Assembly (NCBI GenBank): GCA_013215655.1
Contig: JABSOX010000017.1
Coordinates: 47,825-111,824 of the forward strand
Length of the DNA stretch: 64,000 bases
Reading direction: 5' to 3'
Source: Colwellia sp.
GTDB lineage: Bacteria; Pseudomonadota; Gammaproteobacteria; Enterobacterales; Alteromonadaceae
The notes under the pieces were generated by a model. The model did no database searches. It was given only the letters and a program-made list of their open reading frames with translations, and was not told where the DNA came from. Below, piece by piece: positions 16,527 through 26,728 of this stretch (positions are counted from its first letter, which is position 1; every line of letters begins with the position of its first letter). A program made the position numbers and the translations under genes.

Positions 16527-17933
16527 TTAAAAGCTTATTTGCGTAAAAATGACACTGGCTTGAATAAATAACATTGTCGTGGGGCCTTCAAAACCAGAGT
16601 CCGTTGCCAAGCTAAAATATAAAACTCCGCTTTCATCTGTTTCAATAACAAGTTCTTGTTCAAGCGCAGTCGAATCAAACTCTTTTAAATCAAATAAGAC
16701 AGAACTAGGATCACAATCCGTTAAATTATTTGAGCCAATATCACCTAAATTAATAGCATTATCACCTTCCTCAGCATTATTACCCAAATCAATATTAAGT
16801 CGATAATGATCATCCCCTTCAACAATCTTAGTTGATGGTTTTTCAAGCGAAAGTCCTGCTTTAACCGTTACAGCATGAGGTGCACCTCCAATGCCATAAC
16901 ATAGATTATTTACATTGGTTGCTATTGTGGTTTTAAATTCAGCTTGATAACGAGCATTTGCAGCCAAACCTTTAATCGGCAAATGTAATAACATGCCCGT
17001 ATCATCGCTACGATTGTAAGAATGTAATAAATAACCCGATGTTGTTCCACCTTGCTCAATCTCAACGGTTATTTGTGGCTGCGCTGTTAATTGCCATTCA
17101 TCTTCACGACCCAGTGGGTAATCATAAAATAGCGACTCAATATTTGGCTGAGGCTCTGCAAAATCAAGTTCCACTGTAAAACCTTCGGCTTGTTTCGCTG
17201 AAGGATCAAAAGTAAGCTCTACTTGAGTAAAGTAAATACTGCTAGCGCCTTCAAAACCAGAATCTGTTAATAACGTTAACCATAACTCACCATTTTCATC
17301 ACTAGTGACTTCAAAGTAGTTATCATCATTATCAAAGTTTTTAACGCCATAAAGGCTGTTTTGCGGATCACAATCATCAAGCGTTTCTAAACCAATATGA
17401 CCAAACACTTGCGCGTCTAAGCCACCATTAGTTTGGCTGCCCGCATCAATATTTAAACGGTAATGATCCAAGTCATCAATATTTACGTCAGGTTGATATC
17501 GAGTAAGACCGGCTTTAACAGTGACCGCATGTGGCGCACCGCCAATACCCATACACTGATCATTAACATTAGTCGCCATTTGCAAATCAATACTTACGTT
17601 ATAATGGCTATTAGCAACTAAGCCCGAAATTTTTCGACTAATATACATTTGTGTATCGTCGCTGTGATTATTAGAGTGGAGAAAATATCCGGTGCTTGTT
17701 TCGCCAGAAGTAAGGTTAAAATCGCTGTTCTCAGTTGCCGTTAGTTCCCAGTCAACCTCACCACCTACTGGATAATCAGCAAATCCTGATTGCCATTCAC
17801 CTTGGGTAGTACTGAGATCATATGAAACTTGATAAGTAACAGGCACTTCGTTTTTATTGTCATCTTCACTACATGCACTGACGAGCAAACCAATAGCACT
17901 AATTTGTACCACTTTTAAAAGGAAGGTTTTCAT
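16527..17933 (-). CDS. Lipoprotein made of two tandem copies of an unknown domain
   Basis: The 468-residue protein has a lipoprotein signal with lipobox LVSAC (Cys 21). The mature part is two copies of a domain of about 195 residues (roughly 50-245 and 265-462). Both copies carry the same landmarks: DYPxG, GYxLHSxNxSDDT, the identical GIGGAPHAVTVKAGL, DHYRLNID, a DCDP cysteine and TDSGFEG. Each copy holds two cysteines (before GIGGAP and in DCDP), which could pair. I do not recognise the family; the beta-rich sequence suggests a carbohydrate- or ligand-binding sandwich, which is speculative. It is monocistronic, with a hairpin after its stop. Confidence 0.75.
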   Translation of the reverse strand: MKTFLLKVVQISAIGLLVSACSEDDNKNEVPVTYQVSYDLSTTQGEWQSGFADYPVGGEVDWELTATENSDFNLTSGETSTGYFLHSNNHSDDTQMYISRKISGLVANSHYNVSIDLQMATNVNDQCMGIGGAPHAVTVKAGLTRYQPDVNIDDLDHYRLNIDAGSQTNGGLDAQVFGHIGLETLDDCDPQNSLYGVKNFDNDDNYFEVTSDENGELWLTLLTDSGFEGASSIYFTQVELTFDPSAKQAEGFTVELDFAEPQPNIESLFYDYPLGREDEWQLTAQPQITVEIEQGGTTSGYLLHSYNRSDDTGMLLHLPIKGLAANARYQAEFKTTIATNVNNLCYGIGGAPHAVTVKAGLSLEKPSTKIVEGDDHYRLNIDLGNNAEEGDNAINLGDIGSNNLTDCDPSSVLFDLKEFDSTALEQELVIETDESGVLYFSLATDSGFEGPTTMLFIQASVIFTQISF

Positions 17934-18061
17934 AACTAATTAATCTCTTTATACATTTGTGTTTGGATAAAGAGATAATAAATAACTAGGCTATTTAGTG
18001 CGCAGCATCCCACGCCAAGTAATAGGCATTATGTGCCAACTTGATGAAATGAAGTATGCTT

Positions 18062-18463
18062 TTAAGAATTAGCAGGAAAAGAATGTTCTTGCATGGTCAC
18101 TTTTATTTCTTCAGGAATTTTAAGTGATTTATTTGTTTGATAATCAAAATAAACCATAACCGCTGTACCTGAAGCACACCGACTACCGTTCTGCCAAAGC
18201 TCTTGGTAAACATCAAATGAAGAACCGCCGATACGGCCGATATAAGTTCTAATCTCCATTTTTTCGCCATAATACATTTGCGCATGAAACTCGACATCAA
18301 TTTTAGCTAAAATTAAGTTCCATTGTGTTAAATCTAAGTCAGGCATAAACCATTTAAAAACAGGATCTCGTGCGCCCTCAAACCAAACAGGCACCATGGT
18401 ATTATTGATATGACCTAAGCCATCGGTATCACTAAAACGTGTTGCAATTACTTCACTGAACAT
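18062..18463 (-). CDS. Acyl-CoA thioesterase, 4HBT hot-dog fold
   Basis: The 133-residue protein is a single hot-dog domain of the YbgC/4HBT group. The signature TRFSDTDGLGHINNTMVPVW holds the catalytic-type Asp and the GHINN loop, followed by the DVEFHAQMYYGEKMEIRTYI strands and SFDVYQELWQNG. Such enzymes hydrolyse acyl-CoA thioesters as dimers or tetramers in the cytoplasm. The chain-length preference is unknown. It stands alone downstream of the pssA terminator. Confidence 0.88.
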   Translation of the reverse strand: MFSEVIATRFSDTDGLGHINNTMVPVWFEGARDPVFKWFMPDLDLTQWNLILAKIDVEFHAQMYYGEKMEIRTYIGRIGGSSFDVYQELWQNGSRCASGTAVMVYFDYQTNKSLKIPEEIKVTMQEHSFPANS

Positions 18464-18487
18464 AACTTTTACTTTACAAAAACAATT

Positions 18488-18513
18488 TGCCTGTATGTTC
18501 TTACATACAGGCA
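18488..18513 (-). terminator. Terminator between pssA and the thioesterase gene
   Basis: TGCCTGTATG (18488-18497) and CATACAGGCA (18504-18513) form a 10-bp perfect stem with a 6-base loop. On the minus strand it is followed by AATTGTTTTT. It lies 130 bp past the pssA stop. Confidence 0.65.
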
Positions 18514-18642
18514 GTTTTGTACAAGGTTATTTCATATCAATGACTATTTTAAGTGGAGTGATTTCAGTAAGAATTAAGAGATCTTTTTGTGTGATTTACT
18601 TTTAATAACACCAGACTAAAAATGAGAAGAAAAAATGACCCG

Positions 18643-19962
18643 TTATAAAAATCGCTTTAGAACTTTATCAATTTGGGTGATTTGTATTTTTTTAAGTAAT
18701 TTACGCGGTTTCTCAGGATAGGTTTTAAGATTTGATAATTGTCCATAATGGCTAACTTTTCGAGTATTCTTGAGGATGATTTCTTTTTCTTGTTCTAACC
18801 CAGCCAGCAAATGACCTTGTGGATCATCGACCAATAGACCATTTTCAAGATCAAGTGACCATGCACGTGGGTTTAGATTACTACCCGTTAATAAATGATA
18901 ACGTTCATCAACCACCACGCCTTTCAAGTGAAAGCTGTTATCTTCGTCTTGCCATAATCGAATGTCCAATAAATCACTATCAACAAATTTCTGCCATCGT
19001 TTAACAAAACGGGTTAATAACATTTCATACAAATAAGGCACAATACCAATAGGTGAAAAATCAGCATCATTAGCAATATAAAAATCATTGGCGGCTTTAT
19101 CACCAATCACTAACGTAATTTTCACACCACGCTTCATTGCCTTGACAATATCCCGAGCAAGCGCTTTAGGTATATTAAAATAAGGCGTGAAAATAAAGAT
19201 TTGATTTTGACTTCTTTGTACTAGTTTTCGAATAGCATTATTGAGCATATTTCGACGAGCACCATAACCCACTAGTGGCTGTATGGTTATGTCTGCTGGC
19301 TCACTGGCTTTACTAATACAATAAGATGACTTTTTAAGTAATGCTTTTAGACGGGCAATGTTTCTTTTTTGTTGTAGTTTATTTGGTAATGATGCTTGGT
19401 TTAAGCGAGGGCACAAAGCTGAATCAACAAATAGAGTCTGTAAATAATCACAAAAGCTATTGGTTAATATTGTTGAAGAAATTTGGTAATAACGATCGAG
19501 GCGATAACGAGTATCTGTTTGTAGATAAACATCGTTAATACTTGCGCCAGTATAAAAAAGTACATCGTCGAAAATCATCCCTTTAAGATGTAAAACACCA
19601 AGGAACTCTTTGCCTTTAACCGCAACACCATATATTTCAATTTCTTGTTGATATTGTTCAGCTAAAGAAAGATACAAACTACGGTTGCCTAAGTTATCTT
19701 TTTCTCCAATAAGACCTCGTTGGGCACGATGATAATCAACAAATATTTTGATATCTAACTGTGGTCTCTCAGTTTTTGCTCGATAAAGCGCATGCAAAAT
19801 TTCACGACCTGCTTCATCATCTTGTAAATATAAAGCAGTAATAAAGATACGAGATTGTGCATCAGCAATCAATTGCAACAGTTGTTGACGGTATGATTTA
19901 GGCGTTAAAAACACGGCAATATCATTTTTTGATACTGTGATTGCTGACAACTTTTTGATCAA
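18643..19962 (-). CDS. pssA: CDP-diacylglycerol-serine O-phosphatidyltransferase
   Basis: The 439-residue protein matches E. coli PssA (451 residues) along its whole length: ITALYLQDDEAGREILHALY, the DYHRAQRGLIG segment, and two phospholipase D-type HKD-like motifs, LGVLHLKGMIFDD (about 136-148) and SFHLKGVVVDERYHLLTGSN (about 352-371). It forms phosphatidylserine from CDP-diacylglycerol and serine, the first step to phosphatidylethanolamine, at the inner membrane surface. This PLD-type (type I) enzyme is the gammaproteobacterial form. Downstream of a 200-bp MITE-like element; its own promoter must lie in the 80 bp between. Confidence 0.95.
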   Translation of the reverse strand: MIKKLSAITVSKNDIAVFLTPKSYRQQLLQLIADAQSRIFITALYLQDDEAGREILHALYRAKTERPQLDIKIFVDYHRAQRGLIGEKDNLGNRSLYLSLAEQYQQEIEIYGVAVKGKEFLGVLHLKGMIFDDVLFYTGASINDVYLQTDTRYRLDRYYQISSTILTNSFCDYLQTLFVDSALCPRLNQASLPNKLQQKRNIARLKALLKKSSYCISKASEPADITIQPLVGYGARRNMLNNAIRKLVQRSQNQIFIFTPYFNIPKALARDIVKAMKRGVKITLVIGDKAANDFYIANDADFSPIGIVPYLYEMLLTRFVKRWQKFVDSDLLDIRLWQDEDNSFHLKGVVVDERYHLLTGSNLNPRAWSLDLENGLLVDDPQGHLLAGLEQEKEIILKNTRKVSHYGQLSNLKTYPEKPRKLLKKIQITQIDKVLKRFL

Positions 19963-19996
19963 GGGGAAACGTGCTCTGTTATTATTTATTTGGCGT

Positions 19997-20040
19997 AGTA
20001 TAACGTGATGTCTTTTTGAATCAAACCATCACGTTATACT
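19997..20040. repeat. Perfect 14-bp inverted repeat upstream of pssA
   Basis: AGTATAACGTGATG (19997-20010) and its exact complement CATCACGTTATACT (20027-20040) are separated by 16 bases. It starts 35 bp upstream of the pssA start and directly abuts the MITE-like element at 20041. It could be a terminator, a regulatory stem in the pssA leader, or the end of a larger mobile element. Confidence 0.7.
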
Positions 20041-20239
20041 TAACCTGAATATTGGATAAGCAATACCACACAATAACGCTATTTTCGCGTTTCTCAGCGT
20101 TATCCTTACGACCAATAGCCAGCTATTGGATACGTAAAGATGCCTTGATAACCACAAAACTAACATCATTGTGGTTAACTTGACGTTTATTCTTTAAATT
20201 TCAATTGATTATGATATTCATTATCCAAAACTCAGGTTA
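20041..20239. mobile_element. MITE-like element, 199 bp, family A
   Basis: The ends are inverted repeats: TAACCTGAATATTGGATAAG at 20041 and TTATCCAAAACTCAGGTTA at 20221-20239, whose complement reads TAACCTGAGTTTTGGATAA. There is no coding capacity in the 199 bp. The inside holds a further partial inverted pair around CCAATAGCCAGCTATTGG. A possible target duplication is CT/CT, too short to be sure. It separates the chemoreceptor gene from pssA. Confidence 0.7.
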
Positions 20240-20253
20240 CTTAATAATAAATG

Positions 20254-22227
20254 TTATTTATCTAATTTAAATTGTGCTAACTGTTTTGATAAATGATCAG
20301 CCAATTCAGACAAGTTTTGCCCTGCTCCTGCGGCATTTTTAGCCGCCTGCATCACTTGGTCGGCATCATTAGCTATGTTGACGGTATTATCATCAATACC
20401 AACAACCATAGTACTTTGTTGTTCAACTGCCGCTGCTATTTGAATAGTCGCATTCACAATTTCTTCAACATTTTGCGTGACTTCGCTAAACGTTCTAGCA
20501 ACCTCTTCGGTTTTTTCTACACCGTGTTCAGCTTTGGCAACACCCTGTTTCATCGCTTCTACGGATTGATTTGCGCCTGATTGCAATTGTTCAATAATAC
20601 GTTGTATTTCAGCAGTAGAATCTTGAGTTCGACTCGCCAATGTTCTTACTTCATCGGCAACAACAGCAAAACCTCGTCCTTGTTCACCCGCTCTAGCAGC
20701 TTCAATCGCAGCATTTAAAGCTAATAAATTTGTTTGATCGGCTATTTCTCGAATGACATTCACAAATTGTCCAATTTCAGTACTGTGCTCGGCAAGTGAA
20801 TTAATCACCACTGACGATGTATTCACTTCTTCTGATATATCTTGAATGGCTTTTGCGGTATCACTGATGATTTCTTGCCCTAAGGCAACATGTTGACTCG
20901 CTTGCTCAGTTAATGCTCGTGCTCCAGAAGTATTATCGGCAATAACTTGTACTGAACTACTTACCTGAGCAATTGCTTTTGCAACATTGTGAGTATTTTC
21001 TTGTTGTTTAGAAAGGCTTGCTTCCATGTCATTGGTCAATTGATGGATATCGCTAGCTGAGCTGCGCAATTGGTCAACATCATTAGAAAAACCCATCAGT
21101 AAACGATGAATTTTCGACTGCATTTGAGCAAAACTATTGGCTATATCACCTAGTTCATCCTTTGAGTCTATTTGCAATTGATGAGTGAAATCGCCGTTAC
21201 CTAAGTATTCAGCTGCGCGATTAATATAACTAACGTTGTTCCTCAATGAGCTATATATAGCAACCAATAAATAACTGGTGACTAAGGTAACCGCGACTAA
21301 AAGTAGCGCTAATAACCACAAATATTGAATACTGGTATCTTGTTGCGCAATCAATTTTTTATCTAACAAACTATCGGTAAGGGTTAATAATGCAACAGCA
21401 CTATTATATTGTTGTTCAGACATTTGTTGTGCTGCAGAAGCTGTTAAGGTTATTTCATCGGGATCAATAACCTTATCACGTAAGTTTTTTTGATAGTCAT
21501 CGGTAGCAGACATCAGTGCTTGATAATTAGATAAATACGATTTTACGCCCTGAGTAGAAACACGTGTCAATTGCTCTGCATTTTTTTGCAATTGTACTTG
21601 TAGCTCATCAATCCGTTTATCTAAAGCAACTAAAGACGTATAACTTTGTGCACTAAAACCACCTTCTTCAATAATAGCATTTACAAGATCTCGTATTCTG
21701 CCAATATATTCAATAAAAGCAGGCAGACGCTGCACACTCACCTCTGCTAAATAAAAAGCTAAAGCATCGCTTTCTCGTGTTAACCCGGTTAAGGCGGCGA
21801 TGTTTTCTCGAAGCGCAAGGCTATTATCATAAACCATTTCAAATTGCTCAAAATCGATATTGTCACCTGCTTGGCTTATCTCTTGCCAATATTGAGCTAA
21901 ATTATTTGCTTGCGCTCTTGCTTGATTAACGACTGATGAGTTATTAACTGTTTGGCTAATGCCTTTGATTTTTGAACTAACCGTTGATGCTTGTTCATTA
22001 CTGGCACGAACGTCTGCAATATTTTGCTCAAGTGAAGTAATATTCTTTATTTGCTGATGACCAAACAACTCTTGTTGATATTGATTCATTAAAGCCAGTT
22101 GCTCTTGCATGATCCAAGAAAAGCTCACCAATAAGGGCAAATAAAATATTGCCGCTAAAACAATAAATTTAGATTTAAAACGTAGGGTATTCAACATTGA
22201 AATTGCAGGACTTAAAAATACACTCAT
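20254..22227 (-). CDS. Methyl-accepting chemotaxis protein
   Basis: The 657-residue receptor has TM1 at about 20-38, a large helical periplasmic domain (about 40-305, a four-helix-bundle type with many Gln/Asn/Ala), TM2 ([20 protein letters not shown]), a HAMP domain (about 328-382) and the cytoplasmic signalling domain with the conserved hairpin tip [20 protein letters not shown] and [20 protein letters not shown]. It should relay ligand binding to CheA/CheW. There is no C-terminal CheR-tether pentapeptide (it ends QLAQFKLDK). The ligand is unknown. It stands alone; the family A element lies just past its stop. Confidence 0.95.
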   Translation of the reverse strand: MSVFLSPAISMLNTLRFKSKFIVLAAIFYLPLLVSFSWIMQEQLALMNQYQQELFGHQQIKNITSLEQNIADVRASNEQASTVSSKIKGISQTVNNSSVVNQARAQANNLAQYWQEISQAGDNIDFEQFEMVYDNSLALRENIAALTGLTRESDALAFYLAEVSVQRLPAFIEYIGRIRDLVNAIIEEGGFSAQSYTSLVALDKRIDELQVQLQKNAEQLTRVSTQGVKSYLSNYQALMSATDDYQKNLRDKVIDPDEITLTASAAQQMSEQQYNSAVALLTLTDSLLDKKLIAQQDTSIQYLWLLALLLVAVTLVTSYLLVAIYSSLRNNVSYINRAAEYLGNGDFTHQLQIDSKDELGDIANSFAQMQSKIHRLLMGFSNDVDQLRSSASDIHQLTNDMEASLSKQQENTHNVAKAIAQVSSSVQVIADNTSGARALTEQASQHVALGQEIISDTAKAIQDISEEVNTSSVVINSLAEHSTEIGQFVNVIREIADQTNLLALNAAIEAARAGEQGRGFAVVADEVRTLASRTQDSTAEIQRIIEQLQSGANQSVEAMKQGVAKAEHGVEKTEEVARTFSEVTQNVEEIVNATIQIAAAVEQQSTMVVGIDDNTVNIANDADQVMQAAKNAAGAGQNLSELADHLSKQLAQFKLDK

Positions 22228-22245
22228 AGGGGCTCTTATTATTAA

Positions 22246-22287
22246 TAATCCAGTTTATTGTTAATACAAGCACAGTAAACTGGATTA
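22246..22287. repeat. 12-bp perfect inverted repeat upstream of the chemoreceptor
   Basis: TAATCCAGTTTA (22246-22257) and TAAACTGGATTA (22276-22287) are exact complements with an 18-base loop. It lies 19 bp upstream of the chemoreceptor start and 110 bp past the fadH stop. No U-tract follows, so a leader stem or operator is as likely as a terminator. Confidence 0.5.
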
Positions 22288-22399
22288 ACATCAAAGGTAA
22301 GTAGTTGACCTTTTGAGTCTAGCTATAATTTCATGCTATGTATCGCTAAATGAATTTTGTTATACAAATGTTATATCTTTCGTTAAGTTAGTTAGCTAG

Positions 22400-24439
<2,040 letters not shown>

Positions 24440-24629
24440 CTACTGTTTAGTTTTGTGTATTAAAGGTCTTACCAGTAGCTATAAAATAGATGCTTAAAGC
24501 GTAAAACTCAAGCTTTATTTTGACACCTGTCAGATTAAAGTGTTTTGTCTAAAATACTATTTACATAAGTGAATAAATACGTATGCTGTAGCTCTGAATT
24601 ACACAAACTATCTGGCTCAACTTTCCTCA

Positions 24630-25112
24630 ATGAATAAAGAAAAACTTATTACTGATATTCTTGCATACTTAAATCATGAATTAAGTGCAACTTTAGCTGC
24701 CGCTCAAAATGCCCACTTAGCCGCAACCGACGATCAATCCGTTGCAGAAACACAATATGATACCTTGGCAATAGAAGCGGGTTATTTAGCAGAAGGGCAA
24801 GCAAGAAGAGTACAAGAAATTCAACAAGCAGTCACAAAGTTCAAGAGTTTAGATAGTGATAAAAATGACATTGATGAACCAGTAAAACTAGGAAGTTTAG
24901 TACAATTAGAAAATGATAAAAAGGACCAACACTGGTTTTTTATTGCACCTGCGGCAGGTGGTTATAAATGCAAGTTCGATGGGCAAAAATACACAGTAAT
25001 AACCCCACAATCACCTATGGGGAAAGCACTTATTGGCAAATATCAGGATGACGATATTGAACTTATTATCGGTACTAATAAAATCTGTGACTTCATCGCA
25101 GCTGTTTACTAA
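24630..25112 (+). CDS. GreA/GreB C-terminal-domain-like protein
   Basis: The 160-residue protein has a helical N-terminal half (about 1-75, LAAAQNAHLAATDDQSVAET and QARRVQEIQQAV) and a C-terminal FKBP-like domain (about 85-160) with VKLGSLVQLENDKKDQHWFF, VITPQSPMGKALIGKYQDDD, the pattern of the GreA/GreB/Rnk C-terminal domain that binds RNA polymerase near the secondary channel. The N-terminal half lacks an obvious Gre coiled coil with acidic tip, so transcript cleavage is unlikely; an RNAP-binding role is inference. It converges on yajR with only 11 bp between stops. Confidence 0.75.
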   Translation: MNKEKLITDILAYLNHELSATLAAAQNAHLAATDDQSVAETQYDTLAIEAGYLAEGQARRVQEIQQAVTKFKSLDSDKNDIDEPVKLGSLVQLENDKKDQHWFFIAPAAGGYKCKFDGQKYTVITPQSPMGKALIGKYQDDDIELIIGTNKICDFIAAVY

Positions 25113-25123
25113 ATAGTGATAAG

Positions 25124-26491
25124 TTATACCGGATTAAGTAATGCTTTAATCGCATTGAGATCGGCAACTTTATCATCTACTTTGAGGTAAGCGACGGCTT
25201 CTTCTAAAACAATCGTTGCTTCTAAAACGCCACTCATATTAATCAACTGTTCAGCGACGCTATCCGCCTGCTGCTCAGAGGTTAAATTCATCGCAAAGCT
25301 GAAATTTTTAGATTTTTTCAACGGTTTCATACTTAATGCGGCAACCAACCATAATAAACTGACCATTGCCATCACCAGAAAAATGGTCTGTTCACCATAT
25401 CGACTAGCAATGGCACCACCCAATACACCACCGGTGAATGCTCCAAAAAATTGGCTGCTTGAATAAATCCCCATAACACTACCTTTAACACCAGCGGGTG
25501 CTAATCGCGATAATATCGAAGGCATAGTTGCTTCTAAATAATTAAAAGCCGTGAAAAACATCACCACTAAAATCACTAAATTCCAAAAGCCAAGAGGTAA
25601 ATACCATAAAAATAGCAAGGCCAGCGTTAATAACGTAACTGCGGCGGAGAACATTTGCTTTTCTTTTTGTTTTTTAATAGCAAAGATCATAAAAGGCACC
25701 ATTAGGAAAAATGAGCCTAGTAACGTCGGTAAATATAATTGCCAATGGTCTTCTAATGCTAAGCCACTTGCAACAAACTGCTTAGGCAAGGTAACAAAAC
25801 ACGCGGTAAGTGCCATATGGAGAATAAATACTCCCCAATTTAAACGTGCTAATTCAGGGTGACGAATAAGCTTACCAAGTTGTTCAGGTAGAGCAACGCT
25901 ATCCCCCTTTGGTGCTTTGTTTACAGAATATGGCACCATATATTGGATCATTAACATCGCAAGTATTGTTAAAGCGGCTGTAAACCAAAACAAGCCACTT
26001 AAGCCAAACGCCTGCGCCACAATAGGACCAAAAACCATGGCTACAGTAAATGATAAACCAATAAACATCCCGATGATTGCCATCACCTTAGGTCGTTGTT
26101 CTTCGCGACTCAAATCAGCAGCTAAAGCGAGTACTGCGCTGGCAATAGCCCCCATACCTTGTATCGTTCGACCCAAAACAACACCATAAATAGTCTCAGA
26201 CATGGCAGCCACAATACTACCAATAAGAAAAACGACTAAGCCTATTAATATAATGGGTTTACGACCATATTTATCCGATAAAATCCCCATAGGGATCTGT
26301 AACATTGCTTGTGTTAAGCCATAAGCACCAATGGCTAAACCGATCCAAATAGGACTATAACCCGCAAGTTCTTGACCATAGATAGCAAAAACAGGCAAGA
26401 TCATAAATAAACCAAGCATCCGTAAACCAAAAACAGCCGCTAGGGAAAATGCTGCTTTCTTTTCTATACTATTTAAGCCTGTACCACTCAT
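25124..26491 (-). CDS. yajR: MFS transporter, YajR family
   Basis: The 455-residue protein has twelve predicted membrane helices, MFS motif A as GILSDKYGRKPIILIG after TM2, and a C-terminal cytoplasmic domain (about 388-455, EQQADSVAEQLINMSGVLEA) corresponding to the ferredoxin-like YAM domain of E. coli YajR (454 residues). YajR is a proton-driven drug/H+-type antiporter by family; its substrate is not known. It is divergent from uvrA across 237 bp. Confidence 0.9.
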   Translation of the reverse strand: MSGTGLNSIEKKAAFSLAAVFGLRMLGLFMILPVFAIYGQELAGYSPIWIGLAIGAYGLTQAMLQIPMGILSDKYGRKPIILIGLVVFLIGSIVAAMSETIYGVVLGRTIQGMGAIASAVLALAADLSREEQRPKVMAIIGMFIGLSFTVAMVFGPIVAQAFGLSGLFWFTAALTILAMLMIQYMVPYSVNKAPKGDSVALPEQLGKLIRHPELARLNWGVFILHMALTACFVTLPKQFVASGLALEDHWQLYLPTLLGSFFLMVPFMIFAIKKQKEKQMFSAAVTLLTLALLFLWYLPLGFWNLVILVVMFFTAFNYLEATMPSILSRLAPAGVKGSVMGIYSSSQFFGAFTGGVLGGAIASRYGEQTIFLVMAMVSLLWLVAALSMKPLKKSKNFSFAMNLTSEQQADSVAEQLINMSGVLEATIVLEEAVAYLKVDDKVADLNAIKALLNPV

Positions 26492-26631
26492 GAAATACGC
26501 TAACCACTTTTATTTGAATGCAAAAAACGGCGTTATAATATCACGGCTACGTCTGTAACTAAAACCTAGATATAAGGAATATAAAATTATCTAAAAATTA
26601 GGGGATAGTGATTTGCTTTACCATCACCACA

Positions 26632-26647
26632 CTGTATATAATGCCAG
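26632..26647 (+). promoter_or_regulatory. LexA-like (SOS) box upstream of uvrA
   Basis: CTGTATATAATGCCAG fits the gammaproteobacterial LexA pattern CTGT-N8-ACAG with one mismatch (CCAG for ACAG), and its AT-rich centre is typical. It ends 81 bp upstream of the uvrA start. uvrA is a known SOS gene in E. coli and its box there is also imperfect in the right half. It lies between divergent yajR and uvrA and could act on both. Confidence 0.6.
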
Positions 26648-26728
26648 CACTAAATAATAACAAGAAACCATTGCGGTAAAAGTAAGCCTGCTTATTTAAC
26701 AATGTAGATTTATTAACGCGGAAAAGTT

